The notes: generated from the letters alone by a model not told the origin. 64,000 nt of DNA from Verrucomicrobiaceae bacterium (GCA_027486655.1 JAIXOR010000003.1:62001-126000), one strand, 5' to 3'. Counted from the stretch's first letter, positions 19,607-28,179 are shown. Made by a program: numbers and translations.

Positions 19607-21823
19607 TCACGGGTCGGTGCGGAACGGAGCGGCGGGAAGGCCCTCCGTGTTGCAGAGATTGGCAGCGGCGGGATTGTCGGCCCACGCGTAGCGGACGAAT
19701 GCGGGAGACGGGACCTCCGGGCTGGAGATCTTTACGGTGGCCCCCTCGATGTGAGCCACGGCGTTGACGAAGCGTTTGTCCGCACCGGCGATCGAGAAGC
19801 CTCTCGGCTCTCCCGATTTGGAAACGAGTCCGCCTTCGGTGTGGTCGAAGGAAATCCGGATCGCTCCGCCTTCGATGGAGGCTTCGCGAAACAAAGGGCC
19901 GCAGGGCACGCGGGGCTGGCGATAGGTGCCCACCCGGGCGAGACGGGCGAGGCGTTTCCCGACATCGCGCTTGTTGCGCGGATGGATGTCCTTTTCATCG
20001 CCGATATCGATGGTGACCGCCATGCCGGTATGGGGTATGGCGAGCGACTTCGCCTGGGCTTCACGCATTTCGGCGATTTGACCTCCGCCGGCGGGGTCCT
20101 TTGGAGGAGCCTTGTAGGCGGCGAGCTGGACGAAGTAGAAGGGAAGTTCCGGTTGATTCCAGAGCGCGCGCCAATCCTCGATGAGCGCCTTCTGAAGGTC
20201 CTGATAGATGTCGCGCGTGCCCAGGTTGGACTCGCCTTGATACCACAGGGCCCCGCGGATGGCGTAGGGGGCGATGGGCGCGACCATGCCATTGTGCAGC
20301 ACGTAGGGGTTGTGCTGGTCCTGGACCGGGTCCGGGTTTTTCGGAGCACGGCCGGTGCCATTCCATTTCGCGAGGGCGAGACCGTGGGTTTCAAAAGCCT
20401 TCGGGTCATCGCGGAAGGCGGTGCGTTTGTTGGCAAAGGCCTTGAGCAGCGGTTCGAAGGCGGGCACGGAGCGGAGCTTTTCCTCGCGGATCCATGCCTC
20501 GATGGTGCTGGCGCCGAAAGCGGAGGTCACCAAACCCACCGGCACGCCGAGCGTTTCCTGAAGATCGCGGGCGAAGTAATACGCCACGGCGGAGAAATCC
20601 GGTGCGTGGGCGGGCGTGCACACCTTCCACGAGCCCTCGACATCTCGTTGGGGAAACTCGCGCATCGTCCACTCCGCGGTGAACATCCGAATCCGTGGAT
20701 GATCGGCTGCGGCGACCTCGTTCTGCCAATCGACAACTCCGGAAAACGAACGCTTCGGTGTCGAGGCGAGGGTGAAGTCCATGTTCGATTGGCCCGAGCA
20801 GAACCAGACCTCGCCCAGCAGCACATCGCGGAAAGCACGCACGGCCTTACCCGAGGAAACCACCAACTCGTGGGGGCCTCCCGCCGGTTGCGCGGGCAGG
20901 GTGCAGGACCATCGGCCGTCAGACTCCGCCACCACCTCCCGGTCGTGACCGGCAAAGCGGACGCGGACCTTGGCGCCCGCAGCGGCACGACCCCAGACGG
21001 GCAGCGGCACATCACGCTGGAGCACCATGTGATCTCCGAACACCGCAGGAAGCCAAAGATCGTCGGGCAGGAGGAGTTTTCCCAGATCGCTGCCCTCCAG
21101 GGTCCGAAGCGCAGCGGCCACTGCATCCGCATGGAATTCCGCACCGGCAGCCGCCGTGTGAGTGTGGTCCGCTCCGGCAAAGTTCTTCGCCGTTTCCTCC
21201 CGACCGATGGCGTCGTAACGGTCGCAGAGGATCGTGTGGAGATCGATGCAGGGCACGCCTTCCTCTTCCGCAACCTTCTTCGCCCAATCAACGTGACCGT
21301 CTCTTGAGCGCGTGATTCGCCCATCCTTCCAGATGTTCCGCGGGATCGGGGTGACGAGGATCGGCGAGACGCCCTTGGATTTGGCACCGCGGATGTAGTT
21401 GCGAAGATACCAGCCGAAACTGCGCACGGTCTCCGGCTTGCCGTCGGTCTTGCGGATGATGTCCTCGGTTTCCTCGCCGGTGCCGCGGAGCGAGGCGCGG
21501 CACCGGTCGTCATTGAGCGGCCCGCCGTCGTTGTGCCCGAACTGGATCAGCAGATGATCCCCCGTTTTGAAATGGGCCATCACCGCGTCCCAGCGGCCTT
21601 CGGTGAGGAAAGTGCGGGAACTGCGCCCTCCGATCGCGCGGTTGACGACCGTGGTTTTTGCCGGATCGAAACGGGCGACCAGCGGATCCCCCCAGCCCAT
21701 TTGGCCGGCGGTGCTGTTGCGCACGGTCGAGTCGCCGATGATGAATACCGTCGGCTTGGCGGGAGACAGTGCGGCCATCGCGAAAAACGCGGCGGCGAAG
21801 GCAAGAAAACGAGAACCCGACAT
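19607..21823 (-). CDS. Rhamnogalacturonan acetylesterase (CE12-like) fused to a SASA esterase
   Basis: This 738-residue secreted protein combines two esterase folds. After a signal peptide (MSGSRFLAFAAAFFAMAAL), residues 24-250 form an SGNH domain of the rhamnogalacturonan acetylesterase type: 'VFIIGDSTVRNS' with the catalytic Ser at residue 32, 'LIQFGHNDGG', and 'DHTHTAAAGAEFHA' for the Asp/His block. From about residue 265 a SASA domain follows, with 'FGDHMVLQRD', 'WFCSGQSNMDF' near residue 342 and 'ALWYQGESN'. Both act on acetylated sugars, so the fusion could remove acetyl groups from different positions of pectin before the lyases act (inference). I chose the ATG at 21823 because an upstream in-frame start would add residues in front of the signal peptide. 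It is the first gene of the minus-strand pectin cluster, 49 nt before PL4. Confidence 0.85.
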   Translation of the reverse strand: MSGSRFLAFAAAFFAMAALSPAKPTVFIIGDSTVRNSTAGQMGWGDPLVARFDPAKTTVVNRAIGGRSSRTFLTEGRWDAVMAHFKTGDHLLIQFGHNDGGPLNDDRCRASLRGTGEETEDIIRKTDGKPETVRSFGWYLRNYIRGAKSKGVSPILVTPIPRNIWKDGRITRSRDGHVDWAKKVAEEEGVPCIDLHTILCDRYDAIGREETAKNFAGADHTHTAAAGAEFHADAVAAALRTLEGSDLGKLLLPDDLWLPAVFGDHMVLQRDVPLPVWGRAAAGAKVRVRFAGHDREVVAESDGRWSCTLPAQPAGGPHELVVSSGKAVRAFRDVLLGEVWFCSGQSNMDFTLASTPKRSFSGVVDWQNEVAAADHPRIRMFTAEWTMREFPQRDVEGSWKVCTPAHAPDFSAVAYYFARDLQETLGVPVGLVTSAFGASTIEAWIREEKLRSVPAFEPLLKAFANKRTAFRDDPKAFETHGLALAKWNGTGRAPKNPDPVQDQHNPYVLHNGMVAPIAPYAIRGALWYQGESNLGTRDIYQDLQKALIEDWRALWNQPELPFYFVQLAAYKAPPKDPAGGGQIAEMREAQAKSLAIPHTGMAVTIDIGDEKDIHPRNKRDVGKRLARLARVGTYRQPRVPCGPLFREASIEGGAIRISFDHTEGGLVSKSGEPRGFSIAGADKRFVNAVAHIEGATVKISSPEVPSPAFVRYAWADNPAAANLCNTEGLPAAPFRTDP

Positions 21824-21874
21824 GAGAACCAAAATATCGTCAGCGCGGACCGGGCTGTCCTTCACCCAAACGGA

Positions 21875-22921
21875 TTAACCACCCGGACCGACTGGAGCCC
21901 TGCCGGCCGATCCACGGAGCTCCAGACGGGAGGCCCGCTCGAAGAAATCCGCGGGATCCCCGCCGCATTCGCGCAGCAATTGGTGAAAGGCCGGCTCATG
22001 TTCCTGATAGGTGAGGATGGACACCAGGTGCGCGTTGTTGAGCTCCCCTTCCAGCCAGGATTCGAGCCCCCGGCCTCCCCATTCCCGGCGGAGATTCCGG
22101 AGCACGTCCTGCAGCCCACTCAGGATCCGGGACTTTTCGCGGCGCATCGCCGCGGGCCGCAGCTTCGAGGCATAGAGCGCCTCCAGGCGCCCCCGGGTTC
22201 TGGCGATTTCCTGATAGAACCGCTCCCGGCGCAGCACCAGCCCGGCATATCGCCTGAGGTCCCGCTGCCGCCCTTGATGGATGAGCCAGCGTTTCACCCC
22301 GTCCTCGGCATAGGCCGTGGCGAGGGCCTCGTTGAATGCGGTGTCTCCCTTCCGGAAAAGCCGCCGATGGGTCAACTCGTGGAAAACGAGCTCCGCCAGA
22401 TCGATCTCCGGATACGTCGCAAAGCAGTTCAATACCGGATCGTGGAACCAGCCGAGGGTCGAGTAGGCATCCACCCCGCCCACCACCACGTCGAGCCCTT
22501 GCTCGCGCATCCGCCTTGCCGCGTCCTGCGCATCGGCCTCGCAGAAAAACCCGCGGTAGTCCAGCCGCCCGAGCGTGGGATACCACCAGGTCTTCGGCTC
22601 CAGCGAGAACTCCGGCGCGGCATAAAGCACCCACGTCACATGCTCCCGCCCGAGGTCCGCATAGGTGCCGTAGCTCTCGTCCCCGGGAAGCCCGAGATGG
22701 CCGCTTGCAAACGCGCGCATCCCCTGCACCACCGTGAGTTTCCGGCGCAGCTCCACGGATGTGCCCGGATCCGCCAGCACCTGCGGGATTGGCCTGCTGC
22801 GCGACATCACCTCCCACTGGCCCCGCGCCGCCTGGGCGTAGAATTCCACCGTCCCACACGAGGAAAGGGCCAGCGCGGGAAGCACCCACACCATCAGGGA
22901 ACGAAGCACGCGTTTCTCCAT
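21875..22921 (-). CDS. Predicted lipoprotein aminopeptidase (DUF/Aminopep family, HExxH)
   Basis: This protein has 348 residues from the ATG at 22921. The N-terminus (MEKRVLRSLMVWVLPALALSSC) ends in the lipobox L-S-S-C, so it should be a membrane-anchored lipoprotein. The zinc-metallopeptidase signature 'FHELTHRR' and a downstream Glu-rich helix 'FNEALATAYAEDG' match the predicted aminopeptidase family Pfam Aminopep. 'TVEFYAQAARGQWEVMSR' near the mature N-terminus is also characteristic of that family. The substrate is unknown. It lies 51 nt upstream of the pectin cluster on the same strand but has no obvious functional link, so co-transcription is possible but unproven. It is divergent from the M20 peptidase, with 95 nt between the starts. 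Confidence 0.75.
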   Translation of the reverse strand: MEKRVLRSLMVWVLPALALSSCGTVEFYAQAARGQWEVMSRSRPIPQVLADPGTSVELRRKLTVVQGMRAFASGHLGLPGDESYGTYADLGREHVTWVLYAAPEFSLEPKTWWYPTLGRLDYRGFFCEADAQDAARRMREQGLDVVVGGVDAYSTLGWFHDPVLNCFATYPEIDLAELVFHELTHRRLFRKGDTAFNEALATAYAEDGVKRWLIHQGRQRDLRRYAGLVLRRERFYQEIARTRGRLEALYASKLRPAAMRREKSRILSGLQDVLRNLRREWGGRGLESWLEGELNNAHLVSILTYQEHEPAFHQLLRECGGDPADFFERASRLELRGSAGRAPVGPGG

Positions 22922-23016
22922 CGGCCCGCAGTCTCCCACGTCCGCCTCTCCGCCGCAAAAGCAAAACCGCGCCGATCGCCTTGCCTTGGCGCGCGGAAAC
23001 ACCGAGTCTCCACCCC

Positions 23017-24153
23017 ATGAGCCAGAACGTGGTTTCCCTCCTCCAACAACTCGTGCGCATTCCTTCGGTCAATCCGGACAACGCCCCGGGCACCGACCGC
23101 ATCGGTGAGGAAACCCTCGCCATCTTCCTCTCCGGCTGGCTGGAATCCATCGGCGCGGAAGTCACCCTCGAAGAGATCCGCCCCGGCCGCCCCAACCTGA
23201 TCGCCCGCTTCGCCCCGCTCGACGGCCGCCCGCGCATCCTGCTCGGTCCTCACCTCGACACCGTCGGCGTCGGCGGCATGACCATCGATCCTTTTGCCGC
23301 GGACCTCCGCGACGGCAAACTCTGGGGCCGCGGGGCCTCGGACACCAAGGGCCCCATGGCCGCCATGCTCTGGGCCCTCCATGAAAACCGAGACCTCCTC
23401 GCCACCCTGCCCGTGGCCGTCGATTTCGTCGCCTTCATGGGTGAGGAATCCGGCCAGTGGGGATCCCGCCACTTTGTGAAACACCACGGCGCGCTCTATC
23501 AGTTCGCGCTCGTCGGCGAGCCGACGTCCATGGAGACCGTCCACGTCACCAAGGGCTCGCTCTGGGCCACCCTCCGCGCCACCGGCCGCGCCGCCCACAG
23601 CTCGATGCCTGAAAAGGGCGACAACGCCATCCTCAAGCTCGCCCGCAGCATCGATCGGCTCGATTCCCACCTCGGCGCCCATCTCGCCGGATTCACCCAC
23701 CCCGTGCTCGGCCGCTCCACCCTCAACCTCGGCGTCATCCGCGGCGGATCCCGGCCCAACATCGTGCCGGATCTCGCCGAGGCCGAGCTCGACATCCGCA
23801 TCACCCCCAGCCTCTCCGCCGCCGGGGGCGCGCTCCAGGCCCTCGCCGAGGCCATTGAGAACCACGCCCTGCCCGTGGAAATCGTGAAACCCCACGAAAA
23901 CCCACCCATGGAGACCCCGCTCGCCCACCCGATGGTCCAGCGCCTGCTCGCCCAGGGATCGAAACCCGCCGGCGCCCCCTGGTTTTCGGATGCCGCCCAC
24001 CTCTCCCACGGCGGCGTGCCCTCGGTCTGCATCGGCCCGGGATCCATCGAGCAAGCCCACACCGCAGACGAATTCATCGAGCTCTCCGCCCTCGAACAGG
24101 GTGCCGACTTCTTTACCGCATTCATCCGCGGGCTCGCCGGAGGTCCGGCTTGA
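23017..24153 (+). CDS. M20 family metallopeptidase (ArgE/DapE/CPG2-like)
   Basis: This 378-residue cytoplasmic di-zinc hydrolase starts at MSQNVVSLLQQLVRIPSVNP. The conserved metal ligands of the M20 family are visible: 'LGPHLDTVGVG' (His), 'WGRGASDTKGPMAAM' (bridging Asp), 'FMGEESGQWGS' (catalytic Glu pair), 'LVGEPTS' and 'EQAHTADEFI' (last His). The middle lid domain 'VTKGSLWATLRATGRAAHSS' is typical of the family. Acetylornithine deacetylase, succinyl-diaminopimelate desuccinylase and carboxypeptidase G2 share this architecture, and sequence alone does not separate them. The frame remains open upstream of 23017, but that part is proline/arginine-rich and overlaps the divergent gene, so I reject it. 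No linked arginine or lysine genes are present. Confidence 0.85.
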   Translation: MSQNVVSLLQQLVRIPSVNPDNAPGTDRIGEETLAIFLSGWLESIGAEVTLEEIRPGRPNLIARFAPLDGRPRILLGPHLDTVGVGGMTIDPFAADLRDGKLWGRGASDTKGPMAAMLWALHENRDLLATLPVAVDFVAFMGEESGQWGSRHFVKHHGALYQFALVGEPTSMETVHVTKGSLWATLRATGRAAHSSMPEKGDNAILKLARSIDRLDSHLGAHLAGFTHPVLGRSTLNLGVIRGGSRPNIVPDLAEAELDIRITPSLSAAGGALQALAEAIENHALPVEIVKPHENPPMETPLAHPMVQRLLAQGSKPAGAPWFSDAAHLSHGGVPSVCIGPGSIEQAHTADEFIELSALEQGADFFTAFIRGLAGGPA

Positions 24154-24229
24154 TCCCGCCCCGCGAAGCCGCACGCCGCGCCGCTTCGCCCGATTTTTCG
24201 CCGGTGCTTCAAAAATCCGAAAAATCCCG

Positions 24230-24258
24230 TTGCCAAGCGCGGAGCCCGATCATTAACC
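24230..24258 (+). promoter_or_regulatory. Sigma-70-like promoter for the TIGR04073 gene
   Basis: TTGCCA at 24230-24235 and TTAACC at 24253-24258 are separated by 17 nt, and the start codon is 10 nt further on. Nearly the same arrangement (TTGCCAAGC, 17-nt spacer, TAAACCTCCC) precedes tRNA-Val, which supports it being a real promoter type in this genome. Confidence 0.5.
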
Positions 24259-24268
24259 TCCCCGCAGC

Positions 24269-24700
24269 ATGAAAAAACTCCTCGTCATCGCTGGCGCACT
24301 CGCCTCTCTGACCGTCTTCGTTTCGGCAGACATCCACGCGCCTCCGGGTTCGACCTACACGGCCGAGCGCAAACTGGGCCGCGCCCTCAGCAACATCGTT
24401 TACGGCTTCATGGAGATCCCCGAGCAAATCGTCCGCAAGGGCGAGACCTACGGTCGCAAGGCCGGTTGGAGCTACGGCGCTGTTGACGGCACCAGCCGTG
24501 CTCTTCGCCGCCTCGGATACGGATTCTACGAGCTGGTGACCTTCACCTGCCCGACCTATCGCGGCACCTTCAAGCCTCCCTACGAGCGCTGCGGCCAGGA
24601 CAACCGAATCGAGATGAACGTGCACGACGGCCTCTCCGAGTTCCCGCCGGAGCTTGGTTTCGAGACCTACTTCGACCACTCCCGCACTCAGAAGTTCTGA
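24269..24700 (+). CDS. Small exported protein, TIGR04073-like (exosortase-associated)
   Basis: This 143-residue protein starts with a clear signal peptide (MKKLLVIAGALASLTVFVSA). The rest has the pattern of a small family found with exosortase systems in Verrucomicrobia (TIGR04073): 'RKLGRALSNIVYGFMEIPEQ', 'RKAGWSYGAVDGTSRALRRLG' and 'GFYELVTFTCPTY'. The family's molecular function is unknown. It probably resides in the periplasm or envelope. It is monocistronic: a promoter-like element lies just upstream, a strong terminator lies 32 nt downstream, and dnaG converges from the other side. No exosortase gene is in this window. The family assignment is from memory of the motif pattern. Confidence 0.65.
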   Translation: MKKLLVIAGALASLTVFVSADIHAPPGSTYTAERKLGRALSNIVYGFMEIPEQIVRKGETYGRKAGWSYGAVDGTSRALRRLGYGFYELVTFTCPTYRGTFKPPYERCGQDNRIEMNVHDGLSEFPPELGFETYFDHSRTQKF

Positions 24701-24731
24701 TCCCGCGGGACCCAAGGGTCCGCTTCTTTCC

Positions 24732-24769
24732 AAAACCCGCCGACTCCCTGCGAGACGGCGGGTTTTTTG
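24732..24769 (+). terminator. Rho-independent terminator
   Basis: The stem AAAACCCGCCG at 24732-24742 pairs with CGGCGGGTTTT at 24756-24766, with a 13-nt loop and a run of T on the + strand. The A-rich left flank means it could also serve convergent transcription from dnaG. Confidence 0.9.
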
Positions 24770-24859
24770 TGTTCATCGCACCATCACGGTCGAGCCACCT
24801 GCGGAAACCAAGCCCCACCGCTCAAGACCCCGATTCACGAAACCCGGAGATCCCCGGGC

Positions 24860-26770
24860 TCATGGACTCTCCGGACGGTCGCGCCACTTCTTTTTCCACT
24901 CCGGCACCTTCGGCTTGAACGTGGAGGCGGGCAGTTCGTCGTCGAATTCGATGCGCTGCCCCATCCCGCGCAGCAGATTGCGGATCTCCTTGGCCTCTTC
25001 CAGCAGCTCCACCATCCGCTCCGGGGACAGCCCGGGCTCCTTGAGTGCCGCCTTCACCGCCGCGTCCCGCCGCTGCAGCACCACCCCGGACAGAAGCGCC
25101 AGCGAGTGCTCCGCCGCCTGCATTCCGTCCATCGGCGCGCCCTCAAGCGCCGTCTCCCGCTCCAAGGCGAGGCGATCGGCATCAGGAAGCGTCCCCAAAA
25201 AAGCATTCACCGCCGCCGCCGAGCCAGGATCCGGGGCCGCCGCAAGAATCGACTCCAACAAGGGAATCCCCTCCAGCCAACGCGCGGCCTCATGCAGCGT
25301 CTCGAACTGCTCGCCCAACAAATGCTGCGCCGGCGCCGATGTCAGCGCCAGATGACACAGGAAAGCCACGATCCGATGCATCGGCGTGGGCTCCACCGGA
25401 CCCTCTGGCCCCGCCGCCGGATCCGCCGCCGTCACCCGCGCCGCCCGCTGGGGCTTCGCCTTGAGCTTGGCGATCGCCTCCCGCAGCGAGGTCGCCGAGG
25501 TCTGAAGGTGGGTGGCCACCACATTGATCTGGTTTTCCCGCGCGGCGAAATCACTCACCAGCGCCAGCATTTCGGCGCACTCGGTAAGGGCCGACGCCCG
25601 GCCCGCCGCGCTGTCGAGCACCCCCGTCGCCCGGGCATGCTCCAGCTTGAAGTCGAAAAACTCCCGCGCCCCGGCCAGCAACTCGCGGAACGCCTCCGCC
25701 CCCTGCGCCTTGAGGAAACTGTCCGGATCCTCACCCGCCGGCATCGTCACCACCCGCACCGACAGCCCGTCCTGCACCAACTCCCGGAATCCACGCTCGG
25801 AGGCCGCCAGGCCCGCCTTGTCCGCATCGTAGCACAACAGCACGTTCTGCGTGTAGCGCCTCAACAGCTTGGCATGCTCGCGGTTCAAGGCCGTGCCCTG
25901 CGTGGCGATGGCATGCTCGATCCCGCTCTCATGGCAGGCGATCACATCCAGCTGCCCCTCGCAGAGCAGGGCCGCCTTTTCCTTCAATATCGCCTTCTTC
26001 GCCCGATCCAGCGCAAACAAGACCCGCGACTTCACAAACAACGCGGTTTCCGGCGAGTTCACATACTTCCCGCTGTTCGGATCCTCCCGCAACTGCCGCC
26101 CGCTGAAGCCGATCACATCGCCGATCTCGTTGCGGATCGGAAACATCAAACGGTCCCGGAACCTCACCCGGATGCCCGACCGCGGATTGCTCTCCTCCCG
26201 CAGATAGCACATCCCGGAATCCACCAGCTCCCGCCCCGTGAACTTCCGCGAACGCGCCCAATCCAGAAACACCTGCGCGTTTTCCGGCATCCAGCCGATC
26301 GTCCAGCGCTCCGCCATCTCCCGGCCGAATCCGCGCGACTTCAAATACGCCCGCGCATGGCCGGCCTCCGGCGACTTCATCACCAACTCGTGCATGAACT
26401 GCGCCGCCTCCCGGTGCAGGTCCAGCAGCCGCCCCTTGCTCTTCCGCCGCTGGTCCGCCTCCGGATCCGCCTCCTCCTCCCGGATCTGCACGCCCGAGCG
26501 CTGCGCCAGCCTCCTCACCGCCTCCATGAACGGCAGATTCTCGTAATCCCGCACAAACGAAATCGCATCCCCGCCCTTGCCACAGCCGAAACACTTGAAG
26601 CTCTGCCGCGCCGGATTCACGTAAAACGACGGCGACTTCTCGTTGTGAAACGGACAATTCGCCCGGAACTGCGCCCCGGCCCGCTTCAACGGCACATACG
26701 AGTTGATCAGATCGACGATGTCCGTCGCGCTGAGAACCTGCTCGATGCTTTCCTTGGGAATCGTGGCCAC
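24860..26770 (-). CDS. dnaG: DNA primase
   Basis: DnaG makes the RNA primers for DNA replication and associates with DnaB helicase. The N-terminal CHC2 zinc finger is visible as 'CPFHNEKSPSF' and 'FKCFGCGKGGD' (about residues 38-62). The primase core 'LAQRSGVQI' and 'YLKSRGFG' follows, then the TOPRIM fold with 'LLCEGQLDVIACHESG' and 'VLLCYDADKAG' (about residues 265-345), and a helical C-terminal DnaB-binding region. Length is about 636 residues, normal for bacteria. I place the start at GTG 26770 (VATIPKESIEQVL), since DnaG proteins usually begin a few residues before 'I..V....DIV'. The frame is open upstream to 26839, but that stretch is glycine/tryptophan-rich and unlike DnaG. It converges on the TIGR04073 gene. 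Confidence 0.93.
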   Translation of the reverse strand: MATIPKESIEQVLSATDIVDLINSYVPLKRAGAQFRANCPFHNEKSPSFYVNPARQSFKCFGCGKGGDAISFVRDYENLPFMEAVRRLAQRSGVQIREEEADPEADQRRKSKGRLLDLHREAAQFMHELVMKSPEAGHARAYLKSRGFGREMAERWTIGWMPENAQVFLDWARSRKFTGRELVDSGMCYLREESNPRSGIRVRFRDRLMFPIRNEIGDVIGFSGRQLREDPNSGKYVNSPETALFVKSRVLFALDRAKKAILKEKAALLCEGQLDVIACHESGIEHAIATQGTALNREHAKLLRRYTQNVLLCYDADKAGLAASERGFRELVQDGLSVRVVTMPAGEDPDSFLKAQGAEAFRELLAGAREFFDFKLEHARATGVLDSAAGRASALTECAEMLALVSDFAARENQINVVATHLQTSATSLREAIAKLKAKPQRAARVTAADPAAGPEGPVEPTPMHRIVAFLCHLALTSAPAQHLLGEQFETLHEAARWLEGIPLLESILAAAPDPGSAAAVNAFLGTLPDADRLALERETALEGAPMDGMQAAEHSLALLSGVVLQRRDAAVKAALKEPGLSPERMVELLEEAKEIRNLLRGMGQRIEFDDELPASTFKPKVPEWKKKWRDRPESP

Positions 26771-26858
26771 GTGATTGCGCTGCGGCGAAACCCTAGCCCC
26801 CCCACCCCACCCGGCAAGATCCCAAAAAACGAAAATCACCCACCCGCCACCGAATTAC

Positions 26859-26887
26859 TTGCCAAGCCCCCGCCCGCCACGTAAACC
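26859..26887 (+). promoter_or_regulatory. Promoter of tRNA-Val
   Basis: TTGCCA at 26859-26864, a 17-nt spacer and TAAACC at 26882-26887, about 37 nt before the mature tRNA. It shares the extended string TTGCCAAGC and AACCTCCC with the element at 24230-24258. Confidence 0.5.
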
Positions 26888-26924
26888 TCCCGCCCGGCCG
26901 CTTCCCAGTGGCCCCTCACATCCA

Positions 26925-26999
26925 GCGCGCTTAGCTCAGTGGTAGAGCACATCCTTCACACGGATGGGGTCGCAGGTTCGAACCCTGCAGCGCGCACCA
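26925..26999 (+). tRNA. tRNA-Val (CAC)
   Basis: A full cloverleaf. The 7-bp acceptor stem GCGCGCT/AGCGCGC pairs perfectly. The D-arm is TAGCTCAGTGGTAGAGC. The anticodon stem CATCC/GGATG encloses TTCACAC with anticodon CAC. The T-arm contains GGTTCGAACC and CCA is encoded. It marks the left edge of the accessory island. Confidence 0.95.
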
Positions 27000-27585
27000 T
27001 CCTTCCCCGTTCCCAAGGATGCCCCCGCCCGCATAGCTCAGGGAAGACGTCACACCCGACGGCTCGGCCACCTCCGGAACCCGGCCCGTCAAGCCGGCCT
27101 CGAACCCATCATCGCACCCAGCGATGGACGGAATGCAAAGCTCAAGGAATCCCCTTCCAAGTCCTCACGGATCGCTGACCACTTCCTCCACCCGCTTCCT
27201 CGTCGCCCTGCCATCCGTAGAAAAACTCCGCCACTCCCTCGAAGCCGACCGCAAACGCATCGAAAGCCTCATGGCACTACCCAAATCAAAAACCCAAAAT
27301 CAACAATCCTCAATCGTCAATCCGCTCTCTTCCCCTAGCCAAAACCTCCCGCTCATTCACCCTAAGCTCTGCAATTTTAGCTTCTAAGCTTTTCGAATTT
27401 CAGCATTTACCTCCTAAGCTCCTCCCCACGAAGGACCGGAAATGGTGGTGAGCGGCGAATGGGTGGGCACCATCGACTAAACCATGAACCGGAGCGGAAA
27501 TCGACATCCGCTTGACGGAGCTTCTGCTGAGAGTACTTCCTACTTGCCCGGAGTGAATTCACCTTCCCAATCCTTGTGTCTTGAT
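27000..27585 (+). other. 586-nt intergenic stretch at island edge without a confident gene
   Basis: No convincing complete gene is seen. The first 120 nt include a GCATAGCTCAGG string that resembles a tRNA D-arm without a matching cloverleaf. Around 27185-27280 one frame reads 'VALPSVEKLRHSLEADRKRI', which faintly recalls the C-terminus of a type I restriction specificity subunit and could be a relic (weak). A heptanucleotide repeat at 27283-27324 and an AT-rich segment at 27340-27420 follow. Confidence 0.4.
27283..27324 (+). repeat. Heptanucleotide repeat tract, about 6 units
   Basis: Six consecutive 7-nt units of the form nAATCnn (AAATCAA, AAACCCA, AAATCAA, CAATCCT, CAATCGT, CAATCCG). The same period and core appear inside the RHS gene and at 31317-31340. 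Confidence 0.7.
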
Positions 27586-28179
27586 ATGGCATTGGGCCAT
27601 CATTTCGATAGACCACCAACCTTTCGCGATGCGCTTCGTGATCTCCTTAATCCTATCCTCGATTCGTTGAAGGAAATGACGGATGAGCCAGCAGTCCAGT
27701 CAAAAGCAATGCGGGAAATGGCGAGCGCTTGCAGCCCTGCATCCAACCGCATGGCCTTGATTCGATTGAGTGAGAAAATGGAGGATCTCATCGATGGCAG
27801 GATTACAGGAAATTTGACCCATGCGCTCGAAGCCGACATCAACCGGTTATCCGATACACTCGACGCACTCAGAAAGTCTTCAAACGACTATGCTGGCTTC
27901 CTTGAGCCATACGGAGGCGTTGGAGGCCTGGTTCGACTTGTCATGGAGACGGGAACTCAACCGTGGAACTTTTTGACAGGCATTGCGGGCAAGCACCCGT
28001 TCCAAATCCGCCGCAGAGAGTTGGAGGCTCCATTCGATACGGCGCTTGAAGAATTCTTCGACGCTTTTCAATCTCTGGTGCTCGCCTTTGAATCCATGCT
28101 ATCCCGCCATACAGGCAAGCACTTCAGTTTCAGAGGAGCATACGAACACACCGTTCGTGATTCAAAGCCCGAAGCCTGA
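27586..28179 (+). CDS. Hypothetical protein paired with a metallo-beta-lactamase gene
   Basis: This is a predicted cytoplasmic, mostly helical protein of 197 residues that I do not recognise. It has no signal peptide or membrane segment. Visible stretches are 'MALGHHFDRPPTFRDALRDL' at the start, a heptad-like helix region 'LSEKMEDLIDGRITGNL', and 'GTQPWNFLTGIAGKHPFQIR' near the C-terminus. An in-frame ATG at 27484 would add 34 low-complexity residues, so I prefer 27586 with moderate confidence. Its 3' end overlaps the likely start of the following metallo-beta-lactamase gene by about 23 nt, which suggests a two-gene unit. Such pairs occur in defence or conflict islands, but no function can be assigned here. 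GC content is lower than in the flanking housekeeping genes. Confidence 0.6.
   Translation: MALGHHFDRPPTFRDALRDLLNPILDSLKEMTDEPAVQSKAMREMASACSPASNRMALIRLSEKMEDLIDGRITGNLTHALEADINRLSDTLDALRKSSNDYAGFLEPYGGVGGLVRLVMETGTQPWNFLTGIAGKHPFQIRRRELEAPFDTALEEFFDAFQSLVLAFESMLSRHTGKHFSFRGAYEHTVRDSKPEA

Noticed and set aside
21824..21874. Promoter of the pectin operon directly upstream of the double esterase
   Set aside because: No -35/-10 pair with acceptable spacing is visible in the 51-nt gap. The promoter may lie inside or before the aminopeptidase gene.
24767..26884. Long open frame on the + strand opposite dnaG
   Set aside because: Arg/Pro/His-rich shadow of an unmistakable dnaG, and it would run through the tRNA-Val promoter.
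27021..27115. A second tRNA gene after tRNA-Val
   Set aside because: GCATAGCTCAGG looks like a D-arm and CCTCGAACCC like part of a T-arm, but no acceptor stem or anticodon arm can be folded with normal spacing.
27124..27330. Remnant of a type I restriction specificity (HsdS) C-terminus
   Set aside because: Only about 20 residues recall the family (VEKLRHSLEADRKRI). That is too short to call a gene, so it is mentioned only as a weak possibility.
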